From: Diplonema papillatum
Taxonomy: Eukaryota; Euglenozoa; Diplonemea; Diplonemida; Diplonemidae
DNA length: 64,000 nucleotides
NCBI GenBank assembly: GCA_030068145.1
Contig: JAPJBO010000965.1
Location: 19,500 to 83,499, forward strand
Direction: 5' to 3'
In this document: piece by piece, positions 32,401 to 41,807 of the stretch
How positions within the stretch are numbered: the first letter of the stretch is position 1
Layout: each line of letters begins with the position of its first letter
Made by a program: the position numbers and the translations under genes
Notes under the pieces: model-generated
Told to the model about the DNA's origin: nothing
Seen by the model: only the letters and a program-made list of their open reading frames with translations
Databases searched by the model: none

Positions 32401-32839
32401 GCTTGTCCAAGAAGTCACCCCACGCCGGCTCCCACCAGCTCTTGAAGGTGAACACGATCTTGGGCAAAGAAGCCTGCAGGTGCCGAATGATAAGGTCGCG
32501 GGCGAGGACCTTGCTGGCGTCCTTCGCGTAGAGCGCCCGGTTGCAGTCGAAAAACACGACGGCGAAGATGGCGTCTCTGCACGTGAAGTCGCGCATGAGG
32601 TTCTCGACGAGGTACGTCACGTGCAGCTGCTGCCCGCACCCTTCGGGCCACTCGACGTTCCAGTTGCAGAACGCTTCGAGGATCAGCGCGTCTCCGTCGA
32701 TGAGGAACCCTTCCTCGGCCGACATGTCGTGGAACAGGTCAAGCCGCTCTGGGATCCATCTACCGTAGGCATCGGACACGAACTCTTGCGCACTCAGCGC
32801 CTCAGGGTCCAGTGGACGGACGTCTTCATAGGTGGCCAT
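26441..32839 (-). CDS. DDX60/SKI2-like superfamily 2 RNA helicase
   Basis: A 2132-aa intronless ORF starting MATYEDVRPLDPEALSAQEF. Helicase core: motif I APTSAGKT (about residue 883-890), Ia APTRAL, motif II DEVH (about 996), motif III SAT (about 1028), motif V ATDGLALGIHSPCRTV, motif VI QMSGRAGRRGQ (about 1576). The ~880-residue N-terminal region and the very long C-terminal arm match the layout of DDX60-type proteins better than SKI2 or MTR4. Inserted low-complexity stretches include KKEEENKKKKDKKEKKKD-like and poly-charged segments. Near the C-terminus is a Cys-rich patch (CNDCDKEG, CTKCYEEGEEC) that may bind zinc. DDX60 proteins are cytosolic ATP-dependent RNA helicases; in animals they are linked to RNA surveillance, and the role here is inferred. 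A truncated copy of the 5' end lies upstream. Confidence 0.9.
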   Translation of the reverse strand: MATYEDVRPLDPEALSAQEFVSDAYGRWIPERLDLFHDMSAEEGFLIDGDALILEAFCNWNVEWPEGCGQQLHVTYLVENLMRDFTCRDAIFAVVFFDCNRALYAKDASKVLARDLIIRHLQASLPKIVFTFKSWWEPAWGDFLDKQIPSFILINDAEQVQQVLFPTIPTDPAALTEHNKDLNDLQFFLRSFMVDCVRRRLHAVYTTRLVRKDCFIHAFVVRANSKRFMPMGKEINAAAIHKACQELFGDDGAHALVALEKQEFASAGRFGVEGSSAWPTLPGLENVDFRVQFFAPALKKVYEDASVALPHGTNETKEDLVKAFLIHLLVLAHLPISARAHTLTEFSQSESQRSVYFRSCDFLFKTILKEASAGSTSSAADLATPEGKARDAILSKSGALADLWDFRLNRKVIAVLLQSEGKLEGPEGMLAMYAAAWKVISSGKSDETEPALRAVDSVPSVAGKDSFNFALVPSDDALVNNLVSDLPLNEIPEAQAGKTLSSLVEKQRWLQRSQLWAAQDLEEVIRGDDLFKATQAAFADAYDTSMVSSRKKKKMEMRMDRARAKFLHAIQTGAESMSGGFLPHSESRVITKAADEKKDTRGGGGKAKQGSKAAEIAEKNKVTLEQKEKEAQERAWSNFYSRLEVKKEMSVDKLDYCASEISKFISSKKTKDKQVLTRARVERLKLLERLWLAECKEHETKKNMKIAVDLFRGVHEMFSLYFATARAFKKTEAAAAAAKEEENKKKKDKKEKKKDPAAPADEPPPVYKPLFGDDETAILKRILTMLGLKENLKRVDIELAAIEGVPYTEIKYKYPSNAPKNAKIVSRDSEDENSRSHVRFQMQTMGHLFERSTGEEDRRVVFNPDPWQKEMLDYVDAKESILCCAPTSAGKTFISYYCIKEVMFSSNENVVVYVAPTRALCNQAAQDVYSIFGHKKYSANGWSLFGILGGGNYVQPLPPMGGPFMTQVLITIPSVFEHVMLAPKYQQWAKRVKYVIFDEVHSVDTSGEGHLWERLLMCSRAPFLALSATVGNAEDFRGWLSRTQDLMEKQDREKGAALETPRQVRGVYWNQRWNDLEKYTFTPRTKEERKNFRPKISKGPFANDNMKQVHPFSTVTRTMLEKFGEFPKDLPLVPSESLQLFDAMKDAYDRVSRQLLGSWSDDEGNRFKIEGSSFTGKKGALKGIQAERVLKDAPPAPTHPKRTTKKTSCYVFEGGAVWLAVNDSAECECVMKKGNDVICCVCDHEIDGGIMEAMDGPSIDPLSGNEVEEGALSPEQYFRKDITITQTRARAYEAALKSELMNWVRKGEKDTLANAMVNLVMEKLGGGLRTICEEAEQVATAQDTPLDTREFIENNFTDLLLCLNGRNMLPALVFNFDQGMCEDLAKKICSDLERAEEEKKSTPEWASFVKKRQELLSQQKKEVKAFKAASANKGASKKKDEEGEGGKSGGTDEKEEFEEPELCDYSIPDILPEYAFSHPDRGDGMSTDDFDRMVKDIGSFERGHFLLRALERGIGVHHAGLPVKYRNNVERLFRMKKLKVVVATDGLALGIHSPCRTVVLAGDNVRLSTMQFRQMSGRAGRRGQDYVGYVVFYGIPESKIVRLMTSGLPTLKGHVSVDATTVLRMSLLHSYQNSARGRDKIEVHQETVRNMSECMTHPLFLLGRTLAQGDKSAEVGRELYNKQVRLQWRYIIDYLLREALITPTGSGLYLPGLVTRSLYSFNEVHMAPAGLVLASLIKNGVLLKVCSTYTRSDNASIVAQMTKFLAILFSKNSLGWKLEVHRSIAKNPEVVADDCPHEVVLPAINDLFGGEIWRTLQATNAAALHIFSDCIRRMAEEAEKVHGKDVALPLSKTSFQKPAGSSSGGILDDLTAQAIDVKARSPFIAVCGLNDDFHCVDDLTQSLRSTLHIDEDTLPIVDYIDLWRKDPDDRWVRMNAASYDYIIEGPQQVDGSPTRLFLEEFNGMTQSQSWYVLNQFATAVTNVADLVERLAPAWIPPEKTFTCCNLLCPPQNCVFPASAGLYKCNDCDKEGVNTWMCTKCYEEGEECQTKDSELKCVRNKHHVFFRHVHDKFVQTMSHIAADLEPIGKDLGRAERPTSRKKKLYAEVSKPKRPILQKQQRPAGRRLFVHRKK

Positions 32840-33549
32840 AAACTGGGGGGGTTTGGCTTTTGTGTGTGTTGTGAAGTGTGATGTGGTCTGACTTCGTGAC
32901 TATTTGCTTTTTGCGGGTGGTTTCCTGAAGGGTTCGGGATGGGAGGAGTTTGCTACGTCGGACAGGTCAATATAATATCATGATCCATGTATTTGTGTTT
33001 TCCGACGATCCCGAATGGGCGTACAGACTGGTGTCTTTCGACCTTTTGTGTGTTTGTGAAGTTCAGCGTAGTGCGTGCTTGTGATTAGTGGGGTTCCCAA
33101 AAGACATGTTTTGGGTTATCGTATCTTCGAGCTACTTATCTCGTGCATTAGCCAAGTGGCCCACTTTTTTTTGGTGAAAACAAAACACGCCACGTTGGCA
33201 ACATCATGAGTCTGCGTGTGCGGAGCGAGTCCCGAGTGGCAACCGTTTTCCCTGCCGAGAGGCCTTTTCCACCCCCGAGGGACCTCGGAAAGGCCCCCGA
33301 AACCCGAAAAACAAGAAACGAACGCACAGTGGGGATTTTTCCCCAATTTCCGACCACATTTGACCAGTGAGAAACTTTTTTTCTCTCACAATGGAAGTTT
33401 TTTGAACTGGCAGGTGCCAGGTTTGCCACACCACCAGATAGTGCTGGTTTGGTAGTGTGTTTGGGTGGGGGGGGGCGTGGTTCAGCATGATTTAGCCGGG
33501 GTAGCCAAAACTGCATACTACTGCACTTTTGACCTGTTCTGAACTACAT
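32840..33549. other. Region upstream of the helicase gene
   Basis: No gene. The first ~130 bp are duplicated at 33815-33945 together with the 5' end of the gene, so this probably holds the promoter and leader. A TTTTCCGACGATCCCGAATG motif at about 32999 resembles those upstream of other genes here. Confidence 0.45.
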
Positions 33550-33945
33550 CACACGTGAAGTTGCGCATGAGGTTCTCGACGAGGTACGCCACGTGCAGCT
33601 GCTGCCCGTACCCTTCGGGCCACTCGACGTTCCAGTTGCAGAACGCTTCGAGGATCAGCGCGTCTCCGTCGATGAGGAACCCTTCCTCGGCCGACATGTC
33701 GTGGAACAGGTCAAGCCGCTCTGGGATCCATTTTCCGTAGGCATCGGACACGAACTCTTGCGCACTCAGCGCCTCAGGGTCCAGTGGACGGACGTCTTCA
33801 TAATACGTGGCCATAAACTGGGGGGGTTAGGCTTTTGTGTGTGTTGTGAAGTATGATGTGATCTGACTTTGTGACTATTGCTTTTTTGCGGGTGGTTTCC
33901 TGAAGGGTTCGGGATGGGAGGAGTTTGCTACGTGAGCGAATCGTC
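33550..33945 (-). pseudogene. Truncated copy of helicase promoter and first ~85 codons
   Basis: Bases 33550-33945 match 32592-32970 almost perfectly, giving MATYYEDVRPLDPEALSAQE (one extra Tyr) and continuing to VENLMRNFTC before the match ends at the DVVQNRSKVQ tail and stop. It keeps the leader sequence, so it could be transcribed, but no helicase motif is included. Confidence 0.85.
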
Positions 33946-35511
33946 GGACAGGCCAATAAATGATCCGTGTTTATTTCATTCGCGGCGTCAACTCTTAGCT
34001 ACCGACATGCAGCCGATGAAGTCGGACGGGCAGTCGAAGGGCGCCCGAACGCAACGATCAAGACGAGCTGGAGGGCAAAAATCATGACACATCACGTGCG
34101 AAGAGGAATAACCGCACCTTATTTACGTCAAACTATCACCGGCTATCATGAGAGGATGGACTCCATCCTTTTTCTGCTTCGACGCGCGGAGCTTCACTCG
34201 CATGCTGCACTTCTGCGACCGGGAAAAGAATCGGAGGGAGAACCGCAAAATGGTTTCACGCCGCGGTGCGGAAGGGGAAACAAAACTTGCGAGACGGGGC
34301 GTCTCGGAGCTGCGCCTGCTCGCATCCGGGGGAGCGGTGGGAGGGAATGGCAAGAACGTGTTTGAAATGGATACGCGTGCACAACACCGGACTGTCCCGT
34401 CTGCGCCGTGGTGAAATGGATACGCGTGCACAACACCGAACTGTCCCGTCTGCGCCGCGGTGAAATGGATACGCGTGCACAACACCGGACTGTCCCGTCT
34501 GCGCCGTGGGTTCGGTCTTTTTGGCAACAGATACACACAAAGCGAACCTTCACCAGCGCAGAGCCTAATAAATAGGTCTGCAGATAGGACAGCGGCGTGG
34601 GCCTGGTTTGTCAGGCGGCTGTTTGTAGCTCGTCACAGCCAGGACCACCACGTATGCTACGACGGTAGGGCGGGTGGACGCAAGTGCTTCGAATGGGTTG
34701 TGTTCAACGCCGCGCCAGCGACTGCGTCGAGTCTCACGAATTTTCGAGGAGATCTGCGATAGACGTTGGCGAGTCCACGTCGCAGGGTGCCTGTTCTTCG
34801 GGGGAAACATTGTGTGTTGCCGCTGGCATTACCGACGGACCCTCGTCAGCGCGGAACCTGAGTCTCTGCCGACGGGACAGCGATGTGAGTCGAATGGCGG
34901 GGGGACTAATTTCACTTCTTTCTTGATTGCGGTACAGTTACAACAGGACCTTCTGGCAGACCAGCGCCTGGTGAGTCGTCAAGGACGTGGGCACGAAAGA
35001 CAGACACTTCGCGATGCTGGTTTTCTTCATGCCCGAAGGAAAAATTCAAGAGGGTGGGAAGTCTATCAATTGGCACGCGCAAACACCGCAGCAAGTCTCA
35101 ACAAACTCTTTCACACGCCTTTGCACTACGGTGTGCTGGCTCCCCACAAAATTGTAGAGCTTGAAAAGGCTCAAGCGAACTTTTTGTTTGTGCGTGCCGG
35201 TTGTATTGAGAAATTCTGACCAACCACCAAAACACGCTGCCTACGTCTTTTTGGCTTGCAGCCCGCAAGACAGCTAGTACTAATAAAGACGCGGCGTGGT
35301 TTGGTGCGCACTGAGCGGGTTCCCACTCTGCTCGGTGTCGCAGCTGGCCCCGACAGGTGATGGGGGAAACGTGCCATAGGCATGAGGTGCAATTCACTTC
35401 GGAGTGCCGAAGAGTCACGTTATGCACACGCGCATCCCCGGTGTGGATCTACGGTCTCGGCGAAGTGCGCACAGGCAACCTGCAGAACCTGAGGCAGGCG
35501 CGGCTGCTGGT
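33946..35511. other. Intergenic region with a 49-bp tandem repeat
   Basis: Bases 34349-34510 hold three tandem 49-bp copies of part of repeat family A (GGATACGCGTGCACAACACC at 34368, 34417, 34466). GCGCGGAACCTGAGT occurs at 34850. The 181-codon plus-strand ORF at 34674 has no domain and covers repeat DNA, so I do not call it. Confidence 0.55.
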
Positions 35512-36773
35512 TCAAAATCTGCGGTCCACCGGTGCTGCGGGTACCGCGTATTTTATCTTCACCGATTCCGTGTGACGCAGATTATCGCCACAGATTGTTT
35601 GCATTCTAACTTTAACTATCATCACCGATTCCGGATTTCTCTGTAGATAAGCTCGCGCTGCAATTCGAACGCCGGGGCGAAGCGTAGTAGCTCCCCCGCT
35701 TCGGTTCGTCGTAAGCAAAGGATTCGACCCGGCCGTGATTGCCGTACACAACGGACGCAATGATCTCCGTCCGCACCTCGTTAGCTCTCCCGCTTCGGCT
35801 CGTCGTAAGCAGAGGATTCGATAAGGCAGCTGTCGTATAAGAGGGAAACAACGTTCTCCTCGTTCGAAATCTACATACAGGCGGGGACCGCAGATACCGC
35901 CGATAGCTAGATTATCATCGATTCTGGAGAAGAGCTCCACTGCAACCGAGAAAGCTCGCATTGCGCAATCAGACGTCGAATCCTTTGGGGGCGATGTACT
36001 CGGGAATGCGAATGCGCGGCGAAGCGTAGTAGCTCTCCCGCTTCGGCTCGTACCCGGCCGTGGTTGCCGTACACAACGGACGCAATGGTCTCCGTCCGCA
36101 CCTCGTTCGCGATCTGCAGCACCCTCTCCGGGGCACGCCGCCACCCCGAGCGAGTTGAAGTCCGCGACCCGATGCAGAGCGCCGATGCACGCGTCAGCCC
36201 CCCTCGTCGCCTGCTGCTGCAGCCGCGCCTCGTCCGTTGGGTCCCACACGTGCGACGACGCGAACCCGCTGGAGCCCGGCATTTCCCTCGCATTCGAACG
36301 TCGAAGACTTTAGGGGCGATGTCCTCGGAAATTAAAAATGCGCGGTAGCTCTCCTGCTTCGAAAAGCAGAGGATTCGATAAGGCTGCAGCTGTCGTATGC
36401 GAGGGACACAACGTTCTCCTCGTTCGAAATCTACAAACAAGCGGGGACCGCAGATAACTAAATTCTGCATCGATTCTGGAGTGAAGAGCTCCACTGCAAC
36501 CGAGAAAGCTCGCATTGCGCAATCAGACGTCGAATCCTTTGGGGGCGATGTACTCGGGAATGCGAATGCGCGGCGAAGCATAGTAGCTCTCCCGCTTCAG
36601 CTCGTCGTAAGCAGAGGATTCGGCATGGTTGCTGTTGCCGTATAAGAGGGACACAACGTTCTCCTCGTTCAAAATCTACAAACAGGCGGGGACCGCAGAT
36701 ACCGCCGATAGCTAGATTATCATCGATTCTGGAGAAGAGCTCCACTGCAACCGAGAAAGCTCGCATTGCGCAA
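35512..36773 (-). pseudogene. Partial tandem copies of the 3' part of the 36774-37268 gene
   Basis: One longer copy (about 35970-36295) covers codons from MPGSSGFASSHVWDPTDEAR to the YYASPRIRIPEYIAPKGFDV end but carries an extra G (GGGGCAC for GGGCAC), shifting frame. Shorter 3'-end fragments lie at about 35600-35830, 36300-36370 and 36453-36660. A flank block beginning TCTGGAGAAGAGCTCCACTG accompanies the ends at 35924, 36475 and 36728, so the 3' flank was duplicated too. Confidence 0.75.
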
Positions 36774-37268
36774 TCAGACGTCGAATCCTTTGGGGGCGAT
36801 GTACTCGGGAATGCGAATGCGCGGCGAAGCGTAGTAGCTCTCCCGCTTCGGCTCGTCGTAAGCAGAGGATTCGACCCGGCTGTGGTTGCCGTACACAACG
36901 GACGCAATGGTCTCCGTCCGCACCTCGTTCGCGATCTGCAGCACCCTCTCCGGGCACGCCGCCACCCCGAGCGAGTTGAAATCCGCGACCCGATGCAGAG
37001 CGCCGATGCACGCGTCAACCTCCCTCGTCGCCTGCTGCCGCAGCCGCGCCTCGTCCGCTGGGTCCCACACGTGCGACGACGCGAACCCGCCGGAGCCCGG
37101 CATTTCCCTCGCCCTCGGCGGCGACACCGCCGTGCCCCCTGCCACCCGCCACACCTCCTTCTCGCCGGCGCGGCCTTGGTATACCCAGTCTTCCTCCTGG
37201 TGCCAAGGTCCCTGTGGCATCCGAGGCGAGTAGTAGTACTGGCTGGGCGCTGGCTTTCCTCGCGACAT
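36774..37268 (-). CDS. Conserved-looking 164-aa protein of unknown function
   Basis: Starts MSRGKPAPSQYYYSPRMPQG, with Tyr/Trp/Pro-rich N-terminal 35 residues (GPWHQEEDWVYQG), then a mid-section likely to be helical (DPADEARLRQQATREVDACI, VADFNSLGVAACPERVLQIA) and a basic end, PRIRIPEYIAPKGFDV. No signal peptide or TM. I do not recognise the family. The intact frame here, against frameshifts in the downstream copies, marks this as the functional member. It has the 40-bp leader motif only 6 bp before the ATG. Confidence 0.6.
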   Translation of the reverse strand: MSRGKPAPSQYYYSPRMPQGPWHQEEDWVYQGRAGEKEVWRVAGGTAVSPPRAREMPGSGGFASSHVWDPADEARLRQQATREVDACIGALHRVADFNSLGVAACPERVLQIANEVRTETIASVVYGNHSRVESSAYDEPKRESYYASPRIRIPEYIAPKGFDV

Positions 37269-37273
37269 TTTAT

Positions 37274-37313
37274 TTTGTGTTTCCGGCGATAATCGCTCAG
37301 TCAGTAGCCTGTG
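37274..37313 (-). promoter_or_regulatory. 40-bp leader motif upstream of the 164-aa gene
   Basis: TTTGTGTTTCCGGCGATA followed by ATCGCTCAGTCAGTAGCC and TGTG, nearly the same as 18438-18477. Its closeness to the ATG suggests a 5'UTR or initiator element rather than a distal promoter. Confidence 0.5.
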
Positions 37314-37721
37314 ACGACGAAATTTGGACGCGCCGAGCGAAATGCTAAACGGGGGTTTGCCTGGAGGCTTTTCGTGTTATTCTGGAGACGCTTTCAACCC
37401 AATTTCTTGGGCCTAGATTGTCGTACGTCTACGAAAAGATAAAAACTTGCTGCTGCTGTCCCGAAAGAAATGTGAAAACGGGCTTTTGCCTAGAGGCTTT
37501 TCGTGTTATTCTGCAGATGCTTTGAGCTATCTTTTGTGTCTATGCTTTCAGTCGTCTTCTTAACCATGGTTAAGTGCGCAAATGGTGTCAGCCAGAAACG
37601 ATCACGTGTGGGATGTTGTCGTCACGAAGGAAAGAGACGACCTACGTTTACGTGGATAGCAGACTCTCCTCGACGCCGGTTGTGTCCCCAAGCAGCTTGC
37701 GACGCATTACGGATACCGTAT
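37314..37721. other. Short intergenic stretch
   Basis: A GAGGCTTTTCGTGTTATTCTG block occurs twice (about 37364 and 37493), marking a ~130-bp tandem duplication. No gene. Confidence 0.5.
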
Positions 37722-37936
37722 CATGCAGGGTCAAAACCTTGTGTCTTTTTGGAAATGGCCAAAAAAAAAATTCCAGAAAAAAAAATGGGTTTTTTGAATT
37801 TTAAAAGTTTGGAACAAACTCTGCAGTAATTTTTGAGGAAGTTGAGCAAAAAAAAATTTTTTTCAAAAATTTTTTTTAGGGCTCCATCGGCCCCGCGGGA
37901 GCGTTTTAAAAAGACACAAGGTTTTGACCCTGCATG
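37722..37936. mobile_element. 215-bp MITE, copy 2
   Basis: Same terminal repeat as 23502-23696 but inverted. The 4-bp target duplication is GTAT (37718-37721 and 37937-37940). Confidence 0.85.
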
Positions 37937-37940
37937 GTAT

Positions 37941-40849
37941 CGTAGAACACCGGTTCAAGGCTTGGGCTCTGCCCTGCTCACTCGCTGTTGCCAGGAGCAG
38001 TCGTTGTTTGCTTTCTTTTCCTGCGCTGAAAGGGCGGAGGAGGTGTGGGTAGACACAAAGGGCCTGTCGGCCGAAGACGGGAACAGGAGGACACTGGGTA
38101 TTTGCTAAGGATGCCGGCAACGGACTACATTGGGTGAAGATGTCTTGGCTTGACCTGGGGTCGACGAACGGGTGATATGCTTAAGTGTTGCGCGTAGATC
38201 TTCAACAGCTGGGGGGGGGTCGGTGAGGATGTCATGCAAACGACCTGTTTTTCCAAATTTCCAAAGATCAGATGCAAGATGTGGATGATCGAACCTGGTG
38301 TTTGACGCTTGTCCTCAAGTTTCTGCCAATCAAAACCGTGAAAAGGTTGGTGTCAACTCTAGGAGGATGAAAACCCATGTTTAAAGGGTTTCTCCAACTT
38401 TTGGACGATCAACACGGATCTTTGAGGCTTGTCCTCAACTTGGTGACGATCGAAAACGGACGCTTGAAGGTTTTCGTCAACTCACCACTCGGCCGACCCT
38501 GCAGCCTCCGCGTGTGAGGGAGCCTCGCAATACCTGTTTTTGGCAGCGTGTCGGCGCTGCCCCAAATTTAGCCGATGCATGGATGGTGGGTTAGCAAAAA
38601 GGGTGCTCGCCGAAGAAGAAGAAACACGGAGCGAACGGATCGAACAGAAGAGGCAAAGAGAGGGAGGTGGCGGAAATCTGAGAACGCGCGGCTTAAAGGG
38701 TTATAGCACGACAGCCTTCTCTTTTGCTTTCCCGTGACGGTTCCCTTGCTTCTAACGCGTGCAAAACGAAGGAAAGGGGGCGGGGTGATGCTGATTAGCA
38801 TGCTTAACGCCGTGACCTGCATTGCAGCGATGTGCGTCTGGTTCGTCAAGTGGCGGTTCCATGCTACGAGAGCACATGCAAGCCCCTTCGGGGAGTGTAG
38901 GCCAGACTAACTTACCTAACGCACCGACTTGTCTTCTTTCGGTGGCAATCTGCAGAGTAAACTCCGCAGTGCACGGTGGACATGAGGTTGCCGTGTGCAG
39001 CACCAATGCTGAAGAGTGCGAGGAAGGAATTCTTCGGGCAGCAAGTCGCATGCCCCGAAGCACACCCACTTGGTACGGAAATCACAACTGATCAGGTGAA
39101 ACCGCATTACAAGTAGGCCGTGTACTGGGGGGTGGTGCAAGAACGTGTTTGGAACGGTATGAGCACAAGTGTGTGTACCTTGACACATTTAGGCGGAGCA
39201 GCATACATTGGATTTAATGCACGGTAGAGAGCGCAGGACACCGTCAGCTAAGGGCTAGTGGACGAAAGTGTGGAGAAGGAAGTGAAAATGAAGCAAAAAA
39301 GAGGACGCTCCTGAGCCAGCAACTTGCCGTGTGGAGAGGCTTTTCTTGCGTTGCGTGCGGGGGGTGTGTGTACCGCTGGGGAAGAAAAGACATGCTTGCA
39401 ACGTGAGGTGACTATTTCGTACTGATAGCGCGACTCTTCATTCAACCCTGTAGGGATACAGGAATCTATCTATTGGCCTGACAGGGACGAGAGGAGACGC
39501 CGTTGAATCATGATGCGAATGTCTTCAGTACTCCGGCGGCTCCGCCTGTGCAACCCCTCGGTGCGTTCTACCGCAGTCTATTGGACGGACAAGGCGAAGA
39601 GTACTCAGTATTCCAACTCGGCCAGTGAAAGGTACGTTTGATGGCCAGGCAACGACTGCAGGGGTGGGATCAACTGCAGTTGATCTCAAGTGTGCACGCA
39701 AGAATAAGCGACGCTAACAAGGGGTTTGGAACGTGTTGGATTAGTCCTACCGGAGAGAGAGCCATCGCGCCAGCGCTTTCCCGACAGCTATGTGGGGTCG
39801 GACTGGGAGCAGTGTTCAATATCGAATACGCGGTATGAAACCCATCCTCTACAGAAAGTCACAACCAGCAGCGAAGTGCGGCCGAACCCCACGTGCACCA
39901 GCAGGTATTTAGAGTCAAAGTTCGCTTGAACTTATTTGTGCCCATCAAGGGGTAGCGGGCAACCTTCTCCCCCCTGCGCATTTGGCGCAAAAGAAAAAAG
40001 CGAGAAGACCATATTTGCAGTTTGGTTGCTTGGTGGTGGTGCAAGGAAGCTCCACTTGCTTGCGGTCGCCAGGACCAGAATGCGCGGCGGGATTTTGGTA
40101 CGTCCGGCGTAGTGTCAGGGGGGGTTTCCTGGGTACTTTGACGACGGCGGTGGGCTATGCGTAGGCTACCTGCTACGGTCGTTGTGGATTCGTGCCCACC
40201 GATTGCGCTGCTCGTTCTTTCCAGCGATTTTCCCTTCTGATGGGAGGCCGGATTTCTGGACTAGCACCGGACGTGGGAAGCCCCACTGCTAGTACTACGC
40301 TGATGGCTAGGGGAGAACACGGCGTATACCACGTTCACCGCTACCAGCAGGTAGGTTCACCACGAGTCCTCAGTTCTCAAACCCCGGCTTCGCTCTGCTT
40401 GGAGACCGGCAGCCGAAGGCAACGGATCGATGGTAACAGAGCGGTGGTCGCCGAGTCTGGCATGTCCCTGCGAGCGTTTAACCGCGTCAGACCAAGAATG
40501 AGTTCTAGGAGCCAATTCACCTGCCTCCCTGAACCCAACCTGAAGACCGGCAGCCGAAGGCAGTTGAAGTCTGGCTAAAGATAAAGTGGTGTCACCTGAG
40601 GGGGCAATCTCACGCCCACGTGATAAGCCGTTAAGCATTGAGTTCTTTTGTAAGTACATGAACCACACGGATTAACATGCACTGTTAAGCAGCGGCTGCC
40701 GGCAAGTGGTTCGCAACGATGGATGGTAACAGATTTTTTCTAGCCCACAAATACAAGGCTCGACAGCGTTCGATCAGGCAGCCTGATAGACCGTGGTGGA
40801 CCGTGATGCACTGTGATAAACAGCGGCAGGCAATTCGATGCAGTTCGAG
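37941..40849. other. Gene-poor stretch
   Basis: No supportable gene. Bases 38240-38485 show about four diverged copies of a ~58-bp unit (GATCGAAAAC, GGTTTTCGTCAACTC type). Family A-like sequence at 39136; a short repeat D match at 39905. GTGGTGTCACCTGAGGGGG at 40590 recurs at 61584. Confidence 0.45.
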
Positions 40850-41807
40850 GAGATGAGGATGGACCGGCTCACAAGACTCGCCATATCCCCATCCTCGGCG
40901 CGGTTCGTCATCGCAGTCACATCGGTCTGCCGAATGCAGCCGAATGTCGAGAAGCCCCTTGCACGGCAGTCCGGCCCCACTGTGCAGCGTTTCTTCCGTG
41001 GGGGAGGAGGTTGGGTGGTCCAGTACTGTGCGTAAGTGTCACGCAAATAGCGAGAAACCGGTCTGGTGATACCCTTGTTGGAGTGACGACGAGCCGAGAA
41101 CGGGGAAGCACCTCGCTTACCACGATTCGGGCAGCAGCAGCAGCACAGGAGGCAGACGCCGAGGAGGCCCAGACTCGCCTTCTCCTTGTCTTTGATGCGG
41201 TTCGTCTCGTCAATCGCGGTGGTTTGCCGAATGATGCCGTTGGACAAGTGCTCCTGGTACACACGGTGCGGATAGCTCCTCCTACGAGACGAGGTACCCG
41301 TGGACGTCGGTTCAGGCCCCTCTGTAATGCCTCAGCTCGCCCATGTACGGAGGCAGCGGCTGCCCCACGGCCGCCCCACCCACGTATCTGTCGCCTGGGT
41401 ACGCATGGCGTAGATCTTCACCAGCTGAGGTGAAGGTTTCATTCGAACGACCTGGTTTCCCAAAGACCAGTCGAACCTTGTGCGTTGAAGAGCGAGATGA
41501 TGCTTCTGAACACGGCAAGCATGAGCTGGTTTTTTTCACTCGGATAATCCCGGACGAGTCGAGAATCTCCTCCCACAAGACTCGCCATCTCCCCATCCTC
41601 GGCGCGGTTCGTCTTCGCAGTCACATCGGTCTGCCGAATGCAGCCGAATGTCAAGAAGCCCCTTGCACGGCGGTCCGGTCCCACTGTGCAGCGTTTCTTC
41701 CGTGAGGGAGGAGGTGGGGTGGCCAAGTACTGTGCGTTAGTGTCTCCAGGGGGCACGCAAAAAGCGAGAAACCGGTCTGACGAGCCGAGAACGGGGAAGC
41801 GCCTCGC
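40850..41807 (-). pseudogene. Partial copies of the 3' part of the Cys-tailed protein gene
   Basis: Bases 40870-41415 repeat 41580-42105. The 41125-41400 copy encodes YQEHLSNGIIRQTTAIDETN and the Cys cluster but then reads through (PNRGKRG) because of one missing base. Older diverged echoes of the same end segment (IRQTDVTAKTNRAEDGEMAS) occur at about 41580-41650 and 40870-40930. All are on the same strand, downstream of the intact gene. Confidence 0.7.

Noticed and set aside
34674..35219. 181-aa ORF
   Set aside because: Built across repeat family A sequence; no motif.
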